A DNA stretch of 64,000 nt from Mucilaginibacter sp. (GTDB taxonomy: Bacteria; Bacteroidota; Bacteroidia; Sphingobacteriales; Sphingobacteriaceae). The DNA is taken from contig JAQBOM010000004.1 in assembly GCA_028288025.1 (NCBI GenBank), forward strand, positions 124,001-188,000. Direction: 5' to 3'. The position numbers and the translations under genes are program-made. Below the pieces are notes generated by a model, which was given only the letters and a program-made list of their open reading frames with translations, did not search any database and was not told where the DNA came from. Shown here one piece after another: positions 10,601 through 17,718 of this stretch. Positions within the stretch are counted from its first letter, which is position 1; each line of letters opens with the position of its first letter.

Positions 10601-11348
10601 TTTGTGCGTCAGATAAATCCAATATGCCGACCAAATAAATTCTGGGAGAATTCTCTTTTCCTAAGTTGTCTGATATCCAACCAATCCACTGTAAAAAATT
10701 TGGATCATCTGCGGAGAAGCCAATGAGGCATAAGGTGTTCTCAATAAGAGACTGCTGTACTGTATTGACAAATGGAGCGAACTGTTTGGGGTATCGGCGA
10801 TAATCTTCTTCCGTAAGAATAAATGGCCGCTCTGACGGAAAACTGCCGTGAAGTTTGATAATTCGGGGTTTTTCCGCATAAATAAGATCTCGCTTGTTAA
10901 CAACCAAATCATACTTTTGAATATACACCTTCTGTGCCGCCCGTTCAAGCAGTGTGTCAAAATTCGTAGTTAAGACATCTGTCCAAGGCAATTCTAATAA
11001 TCGGACATGCAATTCTGAAGGCTCGTGGTCCTTGTCCGGAATGTTTTCAAGTACGAGTTTATCTAATACTGGTCTTCCGAAAGCCGCCTGCACCTCATCA
11101 GCAAGTTTTAAAACATTGAGGTAATATTTTCCGTCTGGTAAATGACCGTTGTTTAATTTTTTATAGAAGACGTTTCCAAGTTGCGCCCAATTGGGGAAAT
11201 CATTTTTTGAATAATCACTTTTAATAGCATTTTTGCTGAACCCTGAACCAATCATCACTGCTGCGTGATTCGACCACAGCCTGTCTGCTATTTCTAACAA
11301 ATAAGGGTGAATTGACTTTTCAAAAATTTCGATATTGTAAAGACTCAT
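7635..11348 (-). CDS. Large SIR2-domain protein, probable NAD-hydrolysing antiphage effector
   Basis: The 1237-residue protein has an N-terminal SIR2-like domain (about 15-240): GSGFS at 34-38, TTNFD at 127-131 with N129 and D131, KLHGS with catalytic-type H167, and LIGFSADDPN at 208-217. These are the NAD-binding and catalytic positions of bacterial SIR2_2 domains. The remaining 1000 residues are helix-rich, with no Walker A motif, signal peptide or membrane segment that I can see. This layout (SIR2 plus a long helical sensor without an NTPase) resembles defence-associated sirtuins such as DSR1 and DSR2, which deplete NAD+ after sensing phage proteins. Membership in a named subtype is inference. 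The gene is AT-rich compared with its neighbours and lies 108 bp downstream of a RES-domain gene on the same strand. Confidence 0.85.
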   Translation of the reverse strand: MSLYNIEIFEKSIHPYLLEIADRLWSNHAAVMIGSGFSKNAIKSDYSKNDFPNWAQLGNVFYKKLNNGHLPDGKYYLNVLKLADEVQAAFGRPVLDKLVLENIPDKDHEPSELHVRLLELPWTDVLTTNFDTLLERAAQKVYIQKYDLVVNKRDLIYAEKPRIIKLHGSFPSERPFILTEEDYRRYPKQFAPFVNTVQQSLIENTLCLIGFSADDPNFLQWIGWISDNLGKENSPRIYLVGILDLSDAQKKLLESKNIALVDIRDITENVSHETALSNFIDFLTLEKRKDRFIDWPGKMKHFSSLYDKLNLNEVISQWSNTRTEYPNWLILPKSQRDQLWDYTSNMLITAEQIVSLETPTDIQFLYEFNWRIEKCLQPIFNDYVVAYETILKKYEELLTNSIRFEEQISNVSYILVKQWWLELKLALFRFYREEGFREKWQHLEKEIALFQTDLPAELRAKYYYEKCLFVLFTFKLTQLSAEISLWPINESLPFWEAKRAALLAELGQTNEAVKILEKSLTHIRTRLNLSPVVGDYTLVSQEAYVMQLLQYVKNSLKLKLSLFNINDDQSVFNERWNTLKIYKCDPWSELEIFEILLEREPVIEKNETVVYNFEIGSKSTTHHFGKTGKEAMTGYQFLRYLEECGISPRLPKMTYGKKSLEGALKRITIHSPYWALSLMLRTGNSDLAKYSLNRDLLQSLSQENVNRFLDHYMEIANTILDELNNGEVFKDSGLTTILPEIFSRFVVKCDDQKKEALLDFALKIYHSPNRNYFVGVRHLLTRLLDSADKQFIYDHLLTFLEFPILEVESRGVSEFPDPFALFHIYDNEITKTRLTVNKGIIAGLNSAAKTSDQQRERSISRLGQLYSLKLLNSHQVKSFTKSLWSQIGSNGLPFGTNYLFYSFINLPHPDNEPEKIYKKYLLESEFPIQSKKAEKGISITRGDIPLCNEIISGTKTLHSKYGITWTSTESKLLLEKLAEWWDADKHFLLQKDSHEPFGSVAEEFKKRFEYLVAILSQVISINDFWKRDINDQSVIKRLINEIIDHGLPGLNLKFSFIDLFPEFKVELFIEMENNLASENSKEIADACNVIIDTCVNKTFHEKFSSEFAHVLEALIYQIKWRNLTTLSQSLNVLDFIARNKLGLLTENNLDGLCFGLDKLIWETGVDNQDLSTDDKLVYRKKSAKLAFNLFQYCSFQKTSIPVAILKWEEVCRSNEEFGEIKKQWPKDNISARPTIHA

Positions 11349-11456
11349 TATTGTGAACAGGCATCTATTTGTGATATAAAAGTATACAAAAAGCGATAAA
11401 GTATTGCTATCGGGGTGGTTATTATTGGTTGCTGCAAGAGTACAAGGTAATGTCTG

Positions 11457-12659
11457 CTAAGTTTGTAAAACAACGGCTTTAGAAACAATTTTTGTTTTCG
11501 TTTTTACCGGAATAAAAATAATGATTTGAGGAATGTTATTCAGTTTGCCGCGATATCTTAGGGTACATTCGTCTTGCCCGAACTGGTATATTAATCTGTA
11601 TACGAGTGTGCCGTTCTCCTTGTAAAAATGTTCGTTCCGCTGAGGTATACGATGATCACTCAAATCTATCGCATTTATTCGTTTTTGGCAAAATTCTGCA
11701 AAATCCATTTGCCCATCTTGGATGAAAAAATCTGATTTAAGAATATCTTCCTCCGGCCATTTATCATCGAGTGCCAGGACAGACTTGTAATCTCTTATCA
11801 TAAGTTCAGTGATATAAGTTTTCCAGATCACTTTGTTGTTTTTGACTATTCCAAAATATCGACTGGTGGAATTAGCACCCTCAGTTGTAAATTCCTCAAA
11901 AGATACTTTGCGGACGGTCTCTAATTCAAGACTTGTGTCTACAAATTGGGGTAAAAACGCACAATTGACCGAGCGATAATTATTGCAACAACTCGGATAC
12001 AATATGCCATCGATTTTTAAATTGTTAACTAGCGGAGTATTATAGAGTATTTGATAGGCAATTATTCCGCTTTGCAAATAACTTCCACTCAGAAATAGTT
12101 CACTTACTGTGTCGAACAGAAATTTCTGCTTTTGTTTGAATGCTATAGTTTCGTTCTGGAAAATGCGCTCGAACTGCGTTTCTACGTTTTGCGTTATATC
12201 GCTATATAAATGCTGTTCACCTTTAATATGAGAAAGCGTTAGATAATTCAGTATATACTTGCTATCGGGCTTAAACCTCCATTCAGACAAATAGACTTGA
12301 TCGCCCTTCGTAATCGGCTGGTTTGAATATGTCCGCAACTCCTCAAGTGCAGTCTTACCATCCATTGCACCGTAAAAAACAGGAAATCCAGGAACATTTG
12401 CGCGTTGATAACTTATTGCTTTTTCTTTTGGAGGGTAGGAGAATGTTTGTGGATTTGAGATGTCCTCATTGCTATTAGTTGCGATAATTCTGGCTCTGTA
12501 GATTTTAAGTGGATAATCGAGGTGTGCTGATATAATACGTGGAAACTCTATATGACTTTTTTTATAGAGAGCTAAAGACTTTTCAAGCGGTAAATAATTT
12601 ACCTGATCAAGTTCCGCTGTCCATTTTTGAAAAGATCGTTTTATGTAATCTAAAGACAT
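11457..12659 (-). CDS. RES-domain protein, putative NAD-targeting enzyme
   Basis: With the start at 12659 the product is 400 residues. The RES signature is complete: Arg in KIYRAR (R55/R57), the GFPVFYGAMDGKTALEEL block (92-108) with E106/E107, and DGILYPS with S223 at the end of the fold. RES domains of Xre-RES toxin-antitoxin pairs degrade NAD+, so both genes of this pair may act on NAD. A further 155 residues after the RES fold (about 245-400) are of unknown function, and no Xre antitoxin gene is adjacent. A frame opening at 12761 would add 34 residues, but a TACATTTG promoter element at 12698-12705 lies inside that extension, so 12659 is preferred. AT-rich, same strand as the SIR2 gene. 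Confidence 0.78.
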   Translation of the reverse strand: MSLDYIKRSFQKWTAELDQVNYLPLEKSLALYKKSHIEFPRIISAHLDYPLKIYRARIIATNSNEDISNPQTFSYPPKEKAISYQRANVPGFPVFYGAMDGKTALEELRTYSNQPITKGDQVYLSEWRFKPDSKYILNYLTLSHIKGEQHLYSDITQNVETQFERIFQNETIAFKQKQKFLFDTVSELFLSGSYLQSGIIAYQILYNTPLVNNLKIDGILYPSCCNNYRSVNCAFLPQFVDTSLELETVRKVSFEEFTTEGANSTSRYFGIVKNNKVIWKTYITELMIRDYKSVLALDDKWPEEDILKSDFFIQDGQMDFAEFCQKRINAIDLSDHRIPQRNEHFYKENGTLVYRLIYQFGQDECTLRYRGKLNNIPQIIIFIPVKTKTKIVSKAVVLQT

Positions 12660-12697
12660 GTAAATATTTACATTAAATGAAAGACATAATCTAATTC

Positions 12698-12705
12698 CAA
12701 ATGTA
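12698..12705 (-). promoter_or_regulatory. Bacteroidota -7 element (TACATTTG) for the RES gene
   Basis: On the minus strand TACATTTG matches TAnnTTTG exactly. It would put the transcription start near 12691, about 30 nt before the ATG at 12659. The -33 region is AT-rich without a clear TTTG at the right distance. The site helps decide the gene start. Confidence 0.5.
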
Positions 12706-12888
12706 TGAGGTTGCAAAAATATATTAATTATGTTAAAAGAGTCACGCGGCATAAGCGGCATCTGCCCGATTTATTGAACGATTTATACAGGAAAGCGATT
12801 GATATTATTTGCGTTATCGTGTCGCAACAAAATCTGCTTTATTGCTTTATTATGCTGTGAGTTTATCCCCTGCCGATAGCAGTTTATC

Positions 12889-12902
12889 TAATTTGCAAAT
12901 TA
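12889..12902. promoter_or_regulatory. Perfect 14-bp palindrome TAATTTGCAAATTA
   Basis: The palindrome lies in the divergent gap between the RES gene and the small plus-strand gene at 12964. A perfect 14-bp palindrome in an intergenic region may be a regulator site, but AT-rich palindromes also occur by chance. No matching second copy was seen in the window. Confidence 0.3.
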
Positions 12903-12963
12903 TGCCCTAACCCATCCCAAACCTTTTCCACCCCCAATTGTTCCTTTCAAAAAAGGAGGAACT

Positions 12964-13149
12964 ATGCCCTGGCACAACGGTGATTACCCGCCAAGTTATA
13001 AAAACCAGCCCAAAAAGATAAGGGAGAAAGCGACGGAGATAGCGAATGAAGTGTTAAAGACCACCGGCAACGAGGGCGAGGCTATCGCCACCGGCCTGAA
13101 GCAGGCGCGCCTGCACTTTAAGAAGGAAGAAGAGGCGAAGAAAGCATGA
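12964..13149 (+). CDS. Small basic protein resembling the N-terminal segment of YdaT-type proteins
   Basis: The 61-residue product starts MPWHNGDYPPSYKNQP and continues with IREKATEIANEVL and EGEAIATGLKQAR. This order resembles the N-terminal part of short Firmicutes YdaT-like proteins (MPW..DYP..MKN, KAIEIANALL, AIATS.AKEW), recalled from memory and not searched. It has no signal peptide, is very Lys/Glu-rich and is probably helical. A strong Shine-Dalgarno sequence (AAAAAGGAGGA, ending 5 nt before the ATG) is unusual for this phylum and supports expression. Its stop overlaps the next gene's start by 4 nt (ATGA), so the two form a coupled operon. Function unknown. Confidence 0.7.
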   Translation: MPWHNGDYPPSYKNQPKKIREKATEIANEVLKTTGNEGEAIATGLKQARLHFKKEEEAKKA

Positions 13150-13466
13150 GCCTGACCGACGAGGAATTCCGTGAGGAATACAAACCCCTGCAGGTGCCCG
13201 CGCATTTTGATGCGGCGGATACCCAGCAGAACAAAATGATTTTCGCCCTGGCCGAAATAGGCGAGGGCAGCGCGGAAGACGTGATAGCAGCACTCGAAAA
13301 ACTGGAACCCAATGTTACCGGCGAACAGCTAAAGGCGCTGGTGCACCAAACGCTGCGCCGCCTGTATGACAAGGGCCTGCTAAGCGGCTCGGAACAAAAC
13401 GGGGTAATGCGATATAACCTGCACAAAATGACCCAACCCAACACCGGTAAAACCAACCCGGGTTGA
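13146..13466 (+). CDS. Small winged-helix-like protein of unknown function
   Basis: The 106-residue product is soluble and acidic at its N-terminus. Residues about 30-95 (KMIFALAEIGEGSAEDVIAA, LVHQTLRRLYDKGLL, NGVMRYNL) read like a winged helix-turn-helix: a helix, a recognition-like helix and a beta-wing. I infer a DNA-binding or protein-interaction role, but no named family is recognised. The start overlaps the preceding stop by 4 nt, so translation is likely coupled with the 61-residue protein. Both genes have GC-rich codon use unlike the SIR2/RES island next to them. Confidence 0.65.
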   Translation: MSLTDEEFREEYKPLQVPAHFDAADTQQNKMIFALAEIGEGSAEDVIAALEKLEPNVTGEQLKALVHQTLRRLYDKGLLSGSEQNGVMRYNLHKMTQPNTGKTNPG

Positions 13467-13979
13467 TACGCTTTTTTTTGTCTGAAAATACAAATGGTTT
13501 ATAACCTGTTTGTTGCACCGTTTATTTGAAGTGTACCTACTGTATCCAGGTGTATCCACGTGTGCCGGGTGGTACACTATACACCATGCTGGTACATCAG
13601 CAACCCGTACGGCACTTAAAAAAACTTCGCCCGCAGATTTAGCGTGCAAATTAAATCGTCGCGCGCATATTTACTCACCCCGACTGCGCTACGCTAGTCG
13701 ACCCTCTCTCCGTGCCGGAAAGAGGGTAATTCAAGAAAAAAATATTTATTTCCCAACCCTCTTTGCAGCTTGCTGCAGAGAGGGTGGTCAAGCGAAGCGG
13801 TGTCCCGATAGCTATCGGGAGGGTGAGTTAACTCTGCGCGCGATAACCCGCCATATAGACCCAATCTCCCGATAGCTATAGGGAGATGAGTCGGGTAGCG
13901 ACTTGTAAATTACACTGCAAATTTCAGATTACTTGTGCGGATTGCCTATATTGCCTTATCCAATTTAGTATAAGCTACA
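13467..13979. repeat. Gene-free stretch of 513 bp with clustered inverted repeats
   Basis: Several hairpin-forming repeats are packed between 13681 and 13885: CGACTGCG...TAGTCG (13681-13700), ACCCTCTC...AGAGGGT (13701-13727), ACCCTCTTTGCAGC with its inverse (13756-13785), a perfect 18-bp palindrome TCCCGATAGCTATCGGGA (13803-13820) and a near copy at 13866-13885. Such GAGGGT and GATAGCTATC repeats look like a multicopy intergenic family of this lineage rather than a gene. The GH78 promoter must lie in the last 100 bp. No coding sequence is supported. Confidence 0.6.
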
Positions 13980-16727
13980 ATGAGAAAGACTATTTTTTTG
14001 ATTCTCGCCGCATTTTTTGTTGTGAACTGTTTCGCGCAGGTAACAGTCCGGCATTTATTAACCGAAAACCAGGCTGACCCGCTCAGCATTGATGCCTTAA
14101 CGCCACGGTTCAGCTGGCAGCTTTTTGCCGGCGATAAACGGAACGTAATGCAGGCAGCCTACGAGATCAGGGTTAAAAAAGGCGCGCACGAAGCCTGGAA
14201 AACAGGAAAGGTGACGTCGGACCGGTCGGTTTATGTTCCTTACAAGGGCGAGGCGCTGGTGTCGGGGCAAAAATATAGCTGGCAGGTAAGGGTTTGGGAT
14301 AATTCGGGCAAAGTGTCTGAATGGAGTACCCCCGCCACCTGGCAAATGGGCCTGCTAAAACCCGCCGACTGGAAGGCCGAATGGATATCGCCGGGCTATG
14401 TTGAGGATTCGGTTTTTAGGCCGAGCCCATTGTTTCGCAAAAGCTTTTCGCTGACAAAGAAAATAAAATCGGCCACTGCTTATATCACCGCGCATGGTTT
14501 ATACGAGGCGCAGATCAACGGCCATCGGGTAGGGGATGCATACTTAACCCCGGGCTGGACAAGCTACAACAAGCGCCTGCAATACCAGGCTTATGATGTT
14601 ACTTCCTTATTGCAGCGCGGCGACAACGCTGCCGGCGCAATACTGGGAAATGGCTGGTACCGCGGTTATATCGGGTATAATCCGAAACCCGGCTTGTATG
14701 GGAAAGATATCGCGCTGCTGTTTCAATTGCAGGTGACTTATACCGATGGCACTACAGATTTTATTGTATCTGACGGAAGCTGGAAATCGTCGACCGGGCC
14801 TGTACGTTTCGCCGAGATCTATTATGGCGCAACAATAGATAACCGCCTGCAGCAACCGGGTTGGTCGGCGGTGAATTTCGATGATAAAAACTGGTCGGGC
14901 GTGAAGGTGCAGAGCTTTGCAAAAGATATTTTAGTAGCTACCATAAACGAGCCTGTGCGCAAGCATGAAACATTTAAGCCGGTGAAGGTTTTTAAAACGC
15001 CAAAAGGGGAGAAGGTAATTGACTTCGGCCAGAACCTGGTGGGATGGGTGCAGATGAAGGTAAGCGGCAAGGCGGGTGACAAGATCACCATATCGCACGC
15101 GGAGGTAATAGATAAAGCCGGTAATTTTTATACGGACAACTTGCGTACCGCGCGGTCGCAGGATGTTTATATCCTGAAAGGCGGCGGCGAAGAAACGTTT
15201 GAGCCGCAGTTTACGTGGCAGGGGTTCAGGTATATCAAGGTGGAAGGTGCGTCCGGCGATCTGAAACCTGAGAATTTTACCGCTGTAGCGCTTTATTCGG
15301 ATATGGCGCCAACGGGGACATTCTCCTGTTCAAACACGATGATCAACCAGCTGCAGCATAATATTCAATGGGGGCAAAAGGGTAATTTTTTGGATATACC
15401 GACGGATTGCCCGCAGCGGGATGAACGCTTAGGCTGGACCGGTGATGCGCAGGTTTTTTCGCGTACAGCATCGTACAACATGAACGTGCATAATTTTTTT
15501 GCCAAATGGCTCAAAGATGTTGCCGCCGACCAATACCCCAGCGGCAGTGTGCCCTTTGTAATACCGAATGTGATCGGCAACAGCACTACCGGGCCCGGGG
15601 CCAGTACCGGCTGGGCCGATGTGGCTACCATTATCCCATGGAACATGTACCTAGCCTACGGCGACAAACGGATACTGGAAGACCAATACGGCAGCATGAA
15701 GGCGTGGGTTAATTATATGCAGCAGCAAAGCCGTAGCGACCTGTGGAACACCGGTAACCACTTCGGCGACTGGCTGTTCTACAGTTTGAACGATGATACC
15801 GACGGCAGCTCGGCCATCACCAATAAATATTTGATAGCGCAATGTTTTTATGCTTACTCAACGCAACTGCTTATCAACGCCGCAAACGTATTGGGCAAGG
15901 CAGATGATGCGGCTAATTATACGAAGCTGCTCGCTAAAATTAAGGAAGCTTATTTAAAAGAATATGTAACGCCCAACGGGTTGATATCGTCGGATACGCA
16001 AACGGCCTATGTGCTGGCCCTGCAGTTTGACATGCTACCCGAAAATTTAAGGCAACAGGCGGCAGACAGGCTGGTTAGCAATATCAGGCGGTACAGCAAT
16101 CACTTAACAACAGGCTTTTTAGGTACGCCTTACTTATGCCATGTGCTGAGCCGGTTTGGACATACCAATGTAGCGTACAGGCTTTTGCTGCAGGATACCT
16201 ATCCTTCGTGGCTGTACCCGGTAAAAATGGGTGCCACCACGATATGGGAAAGATGGGACGGCATAAGGCCCGACAGCACATTTGAAACACCGGGCATGAA
16301 CTCATATAACCACTATGCATACGGTGCCATCGGCGACTGGATGTACCGGGTTGTAGCAGGCATTGATACCAAAACGGAGGCGCCCGGGTACAAGGAGATC
16401 GTTATCAAGCCTGCAATCGGTGGAGGCTTAACCAACGCTTCAGCGGATTATGAGACCAATTATGGCAAAATAAGCTCGCACTGGAAAATAGATAATGGCC
16501 AATTATTATTTGATATTGAGGTTCCGGCAAATACAACGGCAACGGTCTATGTCCCGGTAGATACGGGCACCAGTGCCGTACTGGAAGGTGGCAAGGCGGT
16601 TGCAGCTGTACCGGGTATAAAGTCCGGCCCGGCTGAAACGGGTTATATGGTTCTGAATGTTGGTTCGGGAAGTTATCACTTCAGTACGGCCTGGCCTCAG
16701 CAACCTGCAGACCCACGGTCGCGGTAA
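13980..16727 (+). CDS. Secreted alpha-L-rhamnosidase, glycoside hydrolase family 78
   Basis: The 915-residue enzyme releases terminal L-rhamnose from plant glycans or flavonoid glycosides. It has a signal peptide (1-19, ending NCFA-Q), an N-terminal fibronectin-like domain (about 22-125, starting VRHLLTENQADPLSIDALTPRFSW), beta-sandwich domains (about 130-430), an (alpha/alpha)6 catalytic domain and a C-terminal beta domain. The DCPQRDERLGWTGDAQVF motif starting at D476 is the GH78 catalytic signature with the acidic residues D481 and E482. WERWDGIRPD and NHYAYGAIGDWMY further on are also typical. Length is normal for the family. It stands alone with no sugar transporter or regulator beside it, and ends at a bidirectional terminator. 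Confidence 0.95.
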   Translation: MRKTIFLILAAFFVVNCFAQVTVRHLLTENQADPLSIDALTPRFSWQLFAGDKRNVMQAAYEIRVKKGAHEAWKTGKVTSDRSVYVPYKGEALVSGQKYSWQVRVWDNSGKVSEWSTPATWQMGLLKPADWKAEWISPGYVEDSVFRPSPLFRKSFSLTKKIKSATAYITAHGLYEAQINGHRVGDAYLTPGWTSYNKRLQYQAYDVTSLLQRGDNAAGAILGNGWYRGYIGYNPKPGLYGKDIALLFQLQVTYTDGTTDFIVSDGSWKSSTGPVRFAEIYYGATIDNRLQQPGWSAVNFDDKNWSGVKVQSFAKDILVATINEPVRKHETFKPVKVFKTPKGEKVIDFGQNLVGWVQMKVSGKAGDKITISHAEVIDKAGNFYTDNLRTARSQDVYILKGGGEETFEPQFTWQGFRYIKVEGASGDLKPENFTAVALYSDMAPTGTFSCSNTMINQLQHNIQWGQKGNFLDIPTDCPQRDERLGWTGDAQVFSRTASYNMNVHNFFAKWLKDVAADQYPSGSVPFVIPNVIGNSTTGPGASTGWADVATIIPWNMYLAYGDKRILEDQYGSMKAWVNYMQQQSRSDLWNTGNHFGDWLFYSLNDDTDGSSAITNKYLIAQCFYAYSTQLLINAANVLGKADDAANYTKLLAKIKEAYLKEYVTPNGLISSDTQTAYVLALQFDMLPENLRQQAADRLVSNIRRYSNHLTTGFLGTPYLCHVLSRFGHTNVAYRLLLQDTYPSWLYPVKMGATTIWERWDGIRPDSTFETPGMNSYNHYAYGAIGDWMYRVVAGIDTKTEAPGYKEIVIKPAIGGGLTNASADYETNYGKISSHWKIDNGQLLFDIEVPANTTATVYVPVDTGTSAVLEGGKAVAAVPGIKSGPAETGYMVLNVGSGSYHFSTAWPQQPADPRSR

Positions 16728-16749
16728 AAGCAATTTATAATGGGATAAA

Positions 16750-16783
16750 GAAAAGCGTCTCTGCTATTAGCAGGGCGCTTTTC
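16750..16783. terminator. Bidirectional terminator between GH78 and a small lipoprotein gene
   Basis: GAAAAGCG (16750-16757) pairs with CGCTTTTC (16776-16783), with a further internal CTGCT/AGCAG stem. The T-rich right flank TTCTTTTG serves the plus strand, and the A-rich left arm can serve the minus strand. It sits between two convergent stop codons. Confidence 0.75.
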
Positions 16784-16797
16784 TTTTGTCGGTTTAA

Positions 16798-16962
16798 CTA
16801 TTTTCCGCGGAACATGGAAAATATCCAAATGATGATCAGGATCACAACAATGACAGCTATGATGCCAACAGCAGCGCCTGCTTTAAAAATCCCGGCAATG
16901 GCCGAACAGCTGCTCAGGCATAGCATAAGCAGGATTATAAATGGAAAATGTAGTTTTTTCAT
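16798..16962 (-). CDS. Small lipoprotein with one membrane segment
   Basis: With the start at 16962 (MKKLHFPFIILL) the product is 54 residues. It has a lipoprotein signal peptide with lipobox LSSC (Cys at residue 18 or 19), then AIAGIFKAG and a second hydrophobic stretch of about 22 residues (VGIIAVIVVILIIIWIF) ending in MFRGK. The combination of a lipid anchor and a transmembrane helix in so short a protein is seen in many Bacteroidota small proteins of unknown role. A longer frame starting at 17019 would put charged residues before the signal and is unlikely. Confidence 0.6.
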   Translation of the reverse strand: MKKLHFPFIILLMLCLSSCSAIAGIFKAGAAVGIIAVIVVILIIIWIFSMFRGK

Positions 16963-17117
16963 AATTTGGTTTTTTAGGAGATATAAGTCCTGAAAAGCCA
17001 AATAGTTTTTGAATGCCACTTTTTTTTAAAGGGCCGGTTGGTTTTCCGTACTGAGCAAGCCAGCATTAAAGAGTTCAAAGTCGCTCATCATCATGTATTA
17101 AGTTTTATCCAACAAAA

Positions 17118-17149
17118 AAAGCCTTACAGAATTGATCCTGTAAGGCTTT
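17118..17149 (-). terminator. Rho-independent terminator of the trmD-rplS transcript
   Basis: AAAGCCTTACAG (17118-17129) pairs perfectly over 12 bp with CTGTAAGGCTTT (17138-17149). On the minus strand the stem is followed by a run of seven T. It lies 21 bp after the rplS stop codon. Confidence 0.9.
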
Positions 17150-17170
17150 GATATATTATGGTTTGTATAA

Positions 17171-17518
17171 CTAAACTCTTTTTGATTTGATACGGGCGGC
17201 TTTACCGGTAAGCTCACGCAGGTAGTATAATTTAGCGCGGCGTACTTTACCGTGGCTGTTCACCTCAATTTTATCAATGTTTGGAGAATTGATAGGGAAT
17301 ATACGCTCAACACCAATACCGTTTGAAACTTTACGAACGGTAAAGGTTTCGTTGTTACCTACACTATTGCGCTGAATAACAACACCCTGGTAAACCTGGA
17401 TACGTTCTTTATTTCCTTCGCGTATTTTATAGTGCACGCTTACTGTATCACCGGCCTTGAAGGACGGAAGTTGTCTTTTTTCTACTGATTGTTCTTCAAC
17501 AAATTTTACTAAATCCAT
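17171..17518 (-). CDS. rplS: 50S ribosomal protein L19
   Basis: The 115-residue protein is L19, which sits at the interface of the two ribosomal subunits. Diagnostic segments are [52 protein letters not shown] and the basic C-terminus [20 protein letters not shown]. Length is normal. It is the last gene of the trmD cluster, separated from trmD by 200 bp that contains a 13-bp inverted repeat, so it may also have its own promoter, which would suit the higher demand for a ribosomal protein than for TrmD. Confidence 0.97.
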   Translation of the reverse strand: MDLVKFVEEQSVEKRQLPSFKAGDTVSVHYKIREGNKERIQVYQGVVIQRNSVGNNETFTVRKVSNGIGVERIFPINSPNIDKIEVNSHGKVRRAKLYYLRELTGKAARIKSKRV

Positions 17519-17629
17519 GATTTTTAGCTCTTAAAGCGATTTTTAGCCCGTAAAAATCGGCTTGCAATAATAGGGATTTTTTTTAATAAATAAAAGGCGA
17601 TTTTAAAAAATTATAAAAGCTGGTAAGCG

Positions 17630-17691
17630 GTTGATTAAGTTGATTGTGTTGAATGGGTTTTGGCTTATTTCTACAAGGCAACTTAATCAAC
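17630..17691. repeat. Inverted repeat between trmD and rplS
   Basis: GTTGATTAAGTTG (17630-17642) and CAACTTAATCAAC (17679-17691) are perfect 13-bp inverse copies with a 36-nt spacer. Further CCTAATCAACC and CCAATCAAC copies follow up to 17715. It could form a hairpin in the trmD-rplS transcript, acting as a processing or attenuation site, or simply be a dispersed repeat. Confidence 0.5.
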
Positions 17692-17718
17692 AATTCACCT
17701 AATCAACCAATCAACTGA

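Noticed and set aside
13510..13875. Open frame of 121 codons on the plus strand through the hairpin cluster
   Set aside because: It crosses palindromes and inverted repeats, with a composition unlike real proteins of this genome.
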